Of a stretch of DNA of 7,579 nucleotides, positions 1 to 4,611 are shown piece by piece. The stretch covers positions 1-7,579 of the forward strand of contig FR898382.1 in the NCBI GenBank assembly GCA_000437515.1, read 5' to 3'. A model generated the notes under the pieces. The model saw only the letters and a program-made list of their open reading frames with translations, ran no database searches and was not told where the DNA came from. The position numbers were made by a program, and so were the translations under genes. Each line of letters opens with the position of its first letter. The first letter of the stretch is position 1. The DNA comes from Acidiphilium sp. CAG:727 (GTDB lineage: Bacteria > Bacillota > Clostridia > Christensenellales > Borkfalkiaceae).

Positions 1-833
1 GGTACGTTCCGTTCGGCGGCAGCCGCTTTTTTAAGCCTTATCGCTTCCGCTAACTTCGGATAGGCGAAGATAAGGAACAAGCCGATTAAAATCATTGCTA
101 TCGACCAGAATTGCGAGGGCGAAAGCAGATTGAAAAGTTTACCTCTGTCGTCGCCGCGTAAAAACTCTATCAAAAATCTGAATACGCCGTAAGCGATGCA
201 ATATACGCCCATGTTCAGATTGCCTTTCGTTTTAATTTTGAACGCAAGGAAGCAGAACAGAGCGAAAAGCAAAAACAAGAAAATCGCTTCGTACAGTTGG
301 GTCGGGTAGACGGGGTTTACGAGGTTGGGGTCGTAAAATTCGGACGGGTTGGGGAATTTGATTCCCAGAGGTCCCGTGGTCGCTTTTCCGTAACAACAGC
401 CTGCGAAAAAGCACCCTACACGCCCGAAACCGTGCGCAATCGTGATACACGCGGGTACTATCGGCATTATGTCGATAAGCGTGTTTTTGTAGTTTTTGCG
501 GATATTGTTCTTGGTCGCATAGTAGATTATAAGGAAGGTTCCCACGCCGCCTATAAGACCGCCGAGGAAGGTCATTCCTCCGAACTCGAAACCTTTCGAC
601 GGGTTTTCGATATAGTTATATACCGACTGAAAGAGCGTGGCAGCCAAAAAGCCGAGCGCGATAGAAATAATCGCGTTGTAAAAGACGAAATCGCCGAATT
701 TCGGGTCGATTTTCATTTTTTTGTTGTAGAGCGATAACGTGATAAAGCAACCTAAAATGCCTATCGCTATCATCACGCCGTACAGCGTAACGTAGCCTTT
801 ATCGCCGATATGTATAAGATAATACGGGTACAT
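1..833 (-). CDS. lgt: Prolipoprotein diacylglyceryl transferase Lgt (3' end beyond left edge)
   Basis: Lgt transfers diacylglycerol from phosphatidylglycerol to the lipobox cysteine of prolipoproteins, the first step of lipoprotein maturation at the cytoplasmic membrane. The reading frame is open from ATG at 833 to the window edge (277 codons seen; the stop lies outside). An AAGGAG site at 840-845, 6 nt upstream, fixes the start. The Lgt signature lies at residues 134-149 (HGFGRVGCFFAGCCYG), with Arg138 as the family's key arginine. It is followed by VYPTQLYEA (175-183), FLIEFLRGD (220-228) and LSPSQFWS (237-244), all typical of Lgt. About seven hydrophobic segments are spread along the chain. 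The signature is the cysteine-rich version common in Clostridia and Bacteroidota rather than the GNFIN version of E. coli. It lies 123 nt downstream of mscL on the same strand and has no obvious promoter of its own, so cotranscription is possible. Near full length; nothing looks broken. Confidence 0.95.
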   Translation of the reverse strand, partial: MYPYYLIHIGDKGYVTLYGVMIAIGILGCFITLSLYNKKMKIDPKFGDFVFYNAIISIALGFLAATLFQSVYNYIENPSKGFEFGGMTFLGGLIGGVGTFLIIYYATKNNIRKNYKNTLIDIMPIVPACITIAHGFGRVGCFFAGCCYGKATTGPLGIKFPNPSEFYDPNLVNPVYPTQLYEAIFLFLLFALFCFLAFKIKTKGNLNMGVYCIAYGVFRFLIEFLRGDDRGKLFNLLSPSQFWSIAMILIGLFLIFAYPKLAEAIRLKKAAAAERNV

Positions 834-883
834 ATTTTACTCCTTATAGGTTTTTGCCGTAATGAGCCTCGATACCGAGTTAC

Positions 884-922
884 CTGTCATCGCCATGTTG
901 AGCGTAAGCGAAACATCTCCCG
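884..922. repeat. REP-like intergenic hairpin repeat between mscL and lgt
   Basis: Read on the minus strand this 39-nt stretch begins GGGAGATGTTTCGCTTACGC and ends in GATGACAG. A 5-bp stem (895-899 with 912-916, ATGTT/AACAT) encloses a 12-nt loop. The layout matches a widespread intergenic repeat of uncultured bacteria, whose usual form has ATCCT/AGGAT stem arms, a TCG-CTTCGCTC loop and a trailing ATGACA. Here the stem bases differ in a compensating way while loop and tail resemble that form. There is no T-tract, so it is not an intrinsic terminator. Family membership is from memory. Confidence 0.5.
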
Positions 923-956
923 GAAGGGCGGTTTTCTGCGGAGCATGTATTTACGT

Positions 957-1559
957 TTATTCCGCTTTTTCGTTTCGTTTTTTCAACTCGTCCAGAATCT
1001 GCGTAAGCAATTGTTCCTGCGTCGGAGGAGCGTTTTTTGCTTCTTCTGCAAGGCGTTCCTCTTCGGCTTTCTTGTCCGCCGCTATTTTATCCTGTTCGAG
1101 AACGCGGATTTCTTTCGTCGTTAAGCCCTTGCGACGGAACTGGCGAATTTCCTTTTTTGTGAATACGCCGTTGCCGTTTACCAGTTCGTTCACGCCTTCG
1201 TTGACCTTATTTATCGTTTTAACGATAAGGAAAAGCACAAACGCGATAATAAGAAAGTTAAGTATCGCGCTGATAAACGCGCCCCAGTCGATGTATATCG
1301 ACTTCGTAAGGTCGAGAGTGGTCGTAGCCGCGCCGGTTTCGTCAAGAACGTAAGCAGGTTTGAGTACGGTATAAATCTTCGAGAGATCCGAAGTTCCGCA
1401 TATCGCTGCTATTATCCAGTTGATAATCGGGCGGAGAATGTTGTTGCTGAGCGCGTTCACGATAGCGGTAAACGCGCCGCCGATGATAACGCCTACGGCA
1501 AGGTCCATAACGTTGCCGCGGGTTATGAATTTTTTGAATTCCGAGAAGAACTTTTTCAT
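957..1559 (-). CDS. mscL: Large-conductance mechanosensitive channel MscL with long C-terminal extension
   Basis: MscL is a homopentameric inner-membrane pore that opens under membrane tension to release solutes during hypo-osmotic shock. The protein starts with the amphipathic N-terminal helix and TM1 (residues 1-45; FKKFITRGNVMDLAVGVIIG is diagnostic), then an extracellular loop (about 53-90), TM2 (about 92-115) and a C-terminal bundle helix (PPTQEQLLTQILDELKK, 178-194). At 200 residues it exceeds the usual 130-150, because about 55 charged residues (about 121-176, rich in Lys/Glu/Arg) are inserted between TM2 and the bundle helix. The frame extends 14 codons upstream to 1601, but I place the start at 1559: the MKKFF start matches the family, AGGGAG lies at 1570-1575, and the promoter -10 (1592-1597) overlaps the longer version. 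Monocistronic, or first gene before lgt. Confidence 0.95.
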   Translation of the reverse strand: MKKFFSEFKKFITRGNVMDLAVGVIIGGAFTAIVNALSNNILRPIINWIIAAICGTSDLSKIYTVLKPAYVLDETGAATTTLDLTKSIYIDWGAFISAILNFLIIAFVLFLIVKTINKVNEGVNELVNGNGVFTKKEIRQFRRKGLTTKEIRVLEQDKIAADKKAEEERLAEEAKNAPPTQEQLLTQILDELKKRNEKAE

Positions 1560-1591
1560 AATCGGAAAACTCCCTATGTAATTTTGAATAT

Positions 1592-1620
1592 ATTGTAGCA
1601 TTTTTTTTCGGATTTTTCAA
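1592..1620 (-). promoter_or_regulatory. Sigma-A-type promoter of mscL
   Basis: On the minus strand, TTGAAA (1615-1620) and TACAAT (1592-1597) are separated by 17 nt, and TG stands one base before the -10 (extended -10). Transcription would begin about 25 nt upstream of the mscL start codon. Confidence 0.75.
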
Positions 1621-1681
1621 TATAATACGAGCGAAAAAATAAAATAATCTAAAATAAAAGAAACAATAAAGGTAAAAACGA

Positions 1682-1710
1682 TTGACAAACGGGAGTAAAT
1701 GGGGTAAACT
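1682..1710 (+). promoter_or_regulatory. Promoter of the tRNA-Ser gene
   Basis: A perfect TTGACA (1682-1687) is followed after exactly 17 nt by TAAACT (1705-1710). It would give a leader of about 50 nt before the mature tRNA at 1766. The rest of the mscL-tRNA gap (1621-1681 and 1711-1765) holds no gene that I can see. Confidence 0.7.
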
Positions 1711-1765
1711 AAGCGGGCGAGTTTTGTGGTGGCAACCGCGAATTTATAAACTTAATACGAAAAAC

Positions 1766-1854
1766 GGAAGCGTATCGAAGCGGTCATAACGGGCACGATT
1801 GGAAATCGTGTAGTCTTAACGGGCTCGGGGGTTCGAATCCCCCCGCTTCCGCCA
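1766..1854 (+). tRNA. tRNA-Ser, anticodon GGA, with encoded CCA
   Basis: The acceptor stem pairs 1766-1772 (GGAAGCG) with 1844-1850 (CGCTTCC), followed by discriminator G1851 and CCA at 1852-1854. The D stem is 1775-1777 with 1790-1792. The anticodon stem is 1794-1798 (CACGA) with 1806-1810 (TCGTG) around the loop TTGGAAA, which places anticodon GGA at 1801-1803 and reads UCC/UCU serine codons. A 16-nt variable arm (1811-1826) marks it as class II, as expected for serine. The T stem is GGGGG/CCCCC around TTCGAAT. Class and anticodon agree, so the identity is secure. It is the last clearly core gene before the AT-rich mobile region; tRNA genes of this class often serve as integration sites. 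Confidence 0.97.
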
Positions 1855-1858
1855 TCTG

Positions 1859-1910
1859 AAAACACTATCGACATCTGAACTCCCAAGGTTCGATTATTGA
1901 TAGTGTTTTT
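1859..1910 (+). terminator. Intrinsic terminator of tRNA-Ser
   Basis: Eleven bases at 1859-1869 (AAAACACTATC) pair perfectly with 1899-1909 (GATAGTGTTTT) around a 29-nt loop, ending in a run of T, with more T-rich sequence following. It starts 5 nt after the CCA. The stem is AU-rich and the loop long, so its strength is uncertain. Confidence 0.7.
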
Positions 1911-1960
1911 CTATTTTTTTCAGTATTTATGCGGGTTTGTATGCCTTTATTCTTATTTAC

Positions 1961-2043
1961 TTTATCGGACTAAAAACCGAAAAAAGTAAAATAGCAAAAT
2001 TAAAAATAATAATTTTTTATTTCCGAACCCCGCTTGTCCGATA
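1961..2043. repeat. Left IS end region with an 8-bp inverted repeat
   Basis: TATCGGAC (1963-1970) is repeated inverted as GTCCGATA (2036-2043). The first copy lies inside the candidate left terminal repeat and the second 18 nt past the transposase stop codon. This could be a transposase sub-binding site or a remnant of nested IS ends. The AT-rich stretch 1911-2061 has no credible gene. Confidence 0.4.
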
Positions 2044-2061
2044 GATTTACTCAAAATCTTC

Positions 2062-3195
2062 TTATTTTTCTTTATATTCACGTTCTTTTTGATTCGGAGT
2101 CTTGTATTGCAGTTTTGCGTGAGGGCGGCACTCGTTATAAAACTCAATATAATCCTCAACAGCTTTGTAAAATTCCTTTTCCGAACGATACTTTTTTCTG
2201 TATAATTCTTCGCGTTTTAACGATGCGAAGAAAGATTCCATAACGGAATTATCGTAAGGAACGTATGCGCGGGAAAATGAATGTGTGATTTGCAATGATT
2301 TTAGGTAATCGTTCAAACCTTTTGAAATATAATTTGAACCGCGATCGGTGTGAAAAATAAGAGAGGTAGAGGGGTTTCGTTCTTCATAGGCTACCTTAAA
2401 AGTTGTTTTCACAAGTTGAGTACTGTTTATTTTTCTTATTTTGTATGAAATAACTTTTCTTGCATACAAATCGATAATAGCGCAGATGTAGTATTGTTTA
2501 TTGTTGCACTTAAAATATGTGACGTCGCTTACCCAAACCTGATCGGGCGCGTTTGTATGAAACTCTTGGTTAATATAATTTTTATATTGTCGAACATTGT
2601 CGTCATAATATTTTTTTGCGCCTTGACGAATGCTGACAAGTCCCATATCGCTCATTAATTTTTGAATCATCTTTACTGATGCTTTTACACCACGACTATG
2701 TAAAACCGTGGCAATTTTTGCCGCTCCGAATATTTGATTGCTTTCATCGTATATTTCTTGTATTTGTTCGCGTAATGCTTCTCTGCGTTTCGCATACCAA
2801 GTGTTATCTCTTTTATTGCGGAGAATATGGTTGTAATAAGTTCCCCGCGGAATATCCAACGCCTCGCAGAGCATATGAACGCTGTAATTTTTGGACAAGC
2901 TTTCTGCTACGGACAATTTGTCTTTCAACGGCGAATTTGGCAGGACATTTGCTTTTTTAATAATTTTGATAATACCTTCAAGTCGAGCTATTTTCGATTC
3001 AAGCATTTTGAAGTTACGTACAGTTAATTTTTTGTGGTCAGATTGTTTTTGTTCATTCTGATATTCGGACAACCAATTATAAAAAGTGCTTTTGGAAATT
3101 TCGATATTTTTAATTATTTTAAGTGGTGATTCTCTGTCTTTAATATATCTTTTGATTGCACTTTGTTTTTCTTCCAACGAATGTCTCTTGTTCAT
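2062..3195 (-). CDS. IS3-family transposase (OrfAB in a single frame)
   Basis: This is a DDE transposase that moves its IS by a copy-out-paste-in route through a circular intermediate. Residues 1-50 form a helix-turn-helix (SLEEKQSAIKRY, STFYNWLSEY). Residues 64-80 suit the leucine-zipper-like oligomerisation helix. Residues 100-200 match the HTH_21 region (YYNHILR, IFGAAKIATVL). The integrase core carries Asp224 (VWVSDVTYF), Asp284 (FHTDRGSNY) and Glu320 (NSVMESFFASLK), with 35 residues between the second Asp and the Glu, as in the IS3 family. The end, FYNECRPHAKLQYKTPNQ, is the usual IS3 tail. Most relatives need a programmed -1 frameshift to join OrfA and OrfB; here both parts are in one frame of 377 residues. 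All catalytic residues are present, so it may be active. The start is set by AAGGAG at 3203-3208. Confidence 0.95.
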   Translation of the reverse strand: MNKRHSLEEKQSAIKRYIKDRESPLKIIKNIEISKSTFYNWLSEYQNEQKQSDHKKLTVRNFKMLESKIARLEGIIKIIKKANVLPNSPLKDKLSVAESLSKNYSVHMLCEALDIPRGTYYNHILRNKRDNTWYAKRREALREQIQEIYDESNQIFGAAKIATVLHSRGVKASVKMIQKLMSDMGLVSIRQGAKKYYDDNVRQYKNYINQEFHTNAPDQVWVSDVTYFKCNNKQYYICAIIDLYARKVISYKIRKINSTQLVKTTFKVAYEERNPSTSLIFHTDRGSNYISKGLNDYLKSLQITHSFSRAYVPYDNSVMESFFASLKREELYRKKYRSEKEFYKAVEDYIEFYNECRPHAKLQYKTPNQKEREYKEK

Positions 3196-3202
3196 GAGAT
3201 TA

Positions 3203-3227
3203 CTCCTTTACCGTTTTATTCGGTAAA
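3203..3227 (-). promoter_or_regulatory. Hairpin overlapping the transposase ribosome binding site
   Basis: On the transposase strand, TTTACCG (3221-3227) and CGGTAAA (3207-3213) form a perfect 7-bp stem with a 7-nt loop. Its 3' arm overlaps the first two bases of the AAGGAG site (3203-3208). Such a fold can hide the ribosome site on read-through transcripts, a known way for IS elements to limit transposase expression. Confidence 0.5.
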
Positions 3228-3230
3228 AGT

Positions 3231-3236
3231 ATTATA
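3231..3236 (-). promoter_or_regulatory. Likely -10 box of the transposase promoter
   Basis: A perfect TATAAT lies on the minus strand 36 nt upstream of the transposase ATG. No good -35 is seen at 16-18 nt spacing (the best is TTTTAA at 3254-3259), so it is probably weak. A start near 3224 would leave out most of the 5' arm of the RBS hairpin, so only longer read-through transcripts would fold it. Confidence 0.5.
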
Positions 3237-3263
3237 CCGCGATTTTAAGGCAGTTAAAAAATG

Positions 3264-3272
3264 TGTTATAAT
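3264..3272 (+). promoter_or_regulatory. Extended -10 promoter remnant of the broken AbiEi-like gene
   Basis: TGTTATAAT, an extended -10 with a perfect TATAAT, occurs at the same position relative to the gene start in the intact copy (7308-7316). No clear -35 is seen. It may now drive the fused recombinase-remnant ORF. Confidence 0.55.
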
Positions 3273-3321
3273 TTTAATGAAAATAGCAATTCTATCTTTT
3301 AATGAAAATAGCAATTCTATC
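3272..3321 (+). repeat. Perfect 25-bp tandem duplication
   Basis: The 25-bp unit at 3272-3296 is repeated exactly at 3297-3321, inside the untranslated leader of the broken AbiEi-like gene. The intact paralogue at 7302 has only one unit's length there, so the duplication is specific to this copy and probably recent (replication slippage). Confidence 0.9.
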
Positions 3322-3340
3322 TTGTTGAGGAGACGGAAGT

Positions 3341-3438
3341 CTGAATTATGCTAAATTAGTCGGAAAATATGGCAATAGCGCTGTAATTTTTGATGCGTCA
3401 AAGTTAAAGATACGGAGTTTGCAGAAGTTCCATATTAA
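3341..3438 (+). pseudogene. Broken 5' end of an AbiEi-like (DUF6088-like) gene
   Basis: Compared with the intact start at 7360, this copy has CTG in place of the TTG start, a GAGGAG ribosome site (3327-3332), a 2-codon deletion after the eleventh codon, a one-base deletion in the run after SKL (about 3406), and TAA at 3436-3438 once the frame is restored. In the restored frame it reads LNYAKLVGKYGNS, then FDASKLKDTEFAEVPY, against LNYTKFVREYCKN and FDVSKLKDTEFAEVPY in the intact copy. Everything after this N-terminal part of the winged helix is gone. The one-base deletion puts the frame in phase with the downstream recombinase remnant. Confidence 0.75.
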
Positions 3439-4372
3439 AAATGATTCTTTGATAATAAAGAAATTTGAAGTTGAGATTTGGCCTGAAATAAAAACACGCA
3501 TACAAAAGAACATCGCGTTAAGAAGAACCGTCTATCGTTTAATGCAGGCTTTATTGCTGGATTGTGCAGATAATACAGGGTTAATCGATATTATAATTGA
3601 GATATTATCGACGTGTAAAAACGACAATGAGGGGATTTATATAGTCGGCAGAGTGCAGGAAGAACTTGCAAGGAGAGTCGGAAAGAAAAAAGTTAAAGAA
3701 ATCGGCGCTAAAACAGAGCAGGGCAAATATTCAAGTAAATACGCTTTGACGGAACTGCTCATCTGCGGGGAGTGCCATACGCCATACAAACGGTGTACTT
3801 GGACGGCTCACGGGGAAAAACGAATAGTGTGGCGTTGTGTCAAGCGGCTGAACTATGGCAAGAAATATTGTCATAACTCGCCAACCTTGGAAGAATCTCG
3901 CATACAGGCGGCAATCGTAAATGCAATACAAAAATTCGCGCAACAGGATACTCAATTATTTAAAAACCTTAAATCTCATATAGAAAGAGGTATTAACGAC
4001 GCCGTGCGTGAGGATGATAGCCTTGATATTCAATTAAGACTTGCCGCTGTAGAAAAAGAGATAAACGAATTATTCAATACGATTTCCGTGGATACGATAG
4101 AGTCGTTCGACGAAAAGAAGGCGGAAGAATTGCTGTCAGAGAAAAACAAATTGCAGGCGGAATCAGATAGGATTGCGGAATTGAATCAGAAGGATAAAAA
4201 CAAACAATCACGCATTGCCGAAATAACGGAATTGCTCGACGGGATAAAAAACCGAACAATGGAGTACGACGATCGGCTCGTAAGGCAAATAATCGAGGCG
4301 ATAATAGTCGAATCGAAAGAAAAAATAAAAGTAATCTTCATCGGCGGCTATGAGATGGAGCAGGTTTTATAG
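3419..4372 (+). pseudogene. C-terminal remnant of a large serine recombinase, chimeric 5' end
   Basis: Large serine recombinases of mobile elements are about 500-550 residues: catalytic resolvase domain, recombinase domain, zinc ribbon, coiled coil. Only the last two are present here. Counted from the TTG at 3419, recombinase homology begins near residue 79 (VQEELARR), followed by GKYSSKYALTELLICGECHT with zinc-ribbon cysteines Cys116, Cys119, Cys140 and Cys151. A Lys/Glu-rich coiled coil (about 190-290) and a C-terminal strand (LVRQIIEAIIVESKEKIKVI) complete it. The catalytic serine domain is absent. Residues 1-75 are not recombinase: the frame runs back without a stop to 3329 through the broken AbiEi-like copy, and residues 8-75 I do not recognise. 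No convincing start codon with a ribosome site exists except the CTG at 3341. It is best seen as a deletion fusion; DNA binding by the zinc ribbon may survive, recombination cannot. Confidence 0.8.
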
Positions 4373-4376
4373 TGTA

Positions 4377-4403
4377 TTTGTCAATTCAATATCGATTGAC
4401 AAA
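4377..4403. promoter_or_regulatory. Perfect 9-bp dyad over the operon's -35 box (candidate operator)
   Basis: TTTGTCAAT (4377-4385) and ATTGACAAA (4395-4403) are perfect inverted repeats with a 9-nt spacer, centred near 4390. The right half contains the whole -35 hexamer. There is no T-tract after it, so a protein-binding site is more likely than a terminator for the recombinase remnant ending at 4372. Confidence 0.5.
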
Positions 4404-4424
4404 ATAGTAAAAATATGATAAAAT
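4396..4424 (+). promoter_or_regulatory. Strong extended -10 promoter of the cyclase operon
   Basis: Perfect TTGACA (4396-4401), a 17-nt spacer, then TAAAAT (4419-4424) preceded by TG one base upstream (4416-4417). Predicted transcription start is near 4431, giving a leader of about 180 nt before the cyclase ATG. It is the only convincing promoter for the three genes. Confidence 0.8.
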
Positions 4425-4430
4425 AATAAT

Positions 4431-4600
4431 CAAGCAAAAATTTAAAAGGTGTAACACAAAGTAGTATTGTTAAAAAGTACGGATTAAACACAGTGGTAAC
4501 GAAATCATCGTAAAATGATTTGTAATAAAAAGTAGAAATTAATAGTATGAGTTTGATTTTGTTGCAAGTTTGATTTGCCAAAATTATTTTTATAAAATAT
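4431..4600 (+). other. Long untranslated leader with a hairpin and a short direct repeat
   Basis: The leader holds a 7-bp hairpin (AAATCAT 4502-4508, ATGATTT 4515-4521, 6-nt loop) and a direct repeat GTTTGATTT (4551-4559 and 4568-4576). A possible 8-codon frame starts at 4547 (MSLILLQV) but lacks a ribosome site. No riboswitch that I recognise. The hairpin has no T-tract. Confidence 0.35.
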
Positions 4601-4611
4601 AGGTGGGACAT

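Larger units (their letters stand above)
1961..3258 (-). mobile_element. IS3-family (IS150-like) insertion sequence; ends approximate
   Basis: The element is defined by the transposase at 2062-3195. Candidate terminal inverted repeats are 1961-1979 and 3240-3258, which match at 14 of 19 positions without gaps (outer bases TTTA, core C..CT.AAAA.CG). The right one resembles the TGAACTGCC-type ends known for this IS group. The resulting length, about 1.3 kb, is normal for IS3 elements. I find no target-site duplication, so the exact ends are not proven. The right end abuts the promoter region of the broken AbiEi-like gene. Confidence 0.6.
3258..3435 (+). repeat. Diverged direct repeat, copy A (promoter and 5' end of AbiEi-like gene)
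   Basis: This stretch aligns end to end with 7302-7461. Both copies have a TGTTATAAT extended -10 box and, once the 25-bp duplication in copy A is removed, exactly 43 nt between the -10 and the start codon. Across the coding part, 78 of 95 aligned bases are identical. Copy A lacks 6 nt in one place and 1 nt in another. Homology stops abruptly at 3435. Confidence 0.8.

Noticed and set aside
297..737. Plus-strand 146-residue open frame
   Set aside because: It lies entirely antisense to lgt, whose full motif set is on the minus strand; no ribosome site or recognisable protein.
1342..1601. Upstream extension of mscL to 1601 and a second frame to 1620
   Set aside because: The extended start overlaps the promoter -10 box and lacks a ribosome site; the other frame is a shadow of mscL.
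1955..3262. Target-site duplication around the IS
   Set aside because: Bases flanking the candidate ends (TAC left, AAA right) do not match; the ends are therefore given as approximate.
3272..3321. CRISPR-like repeat
   Set aside because: Two head-to-tail units with no spacer; a simple tandem duplication.
4377..4403. Terminator for the recombinase remnant
   Set aside because: The inverted repeat is AT-rich and not followed by a T-run on the plus strand; its overlap with the -35 box favours an operator.
4575..4603. Second promoter just before the cyclase (TTGCCA with TATAAA or TAAAAT)
   Set aside because: The spacing is 10-12 nt, far from 17, and the start would fall within or after the ribosome site.
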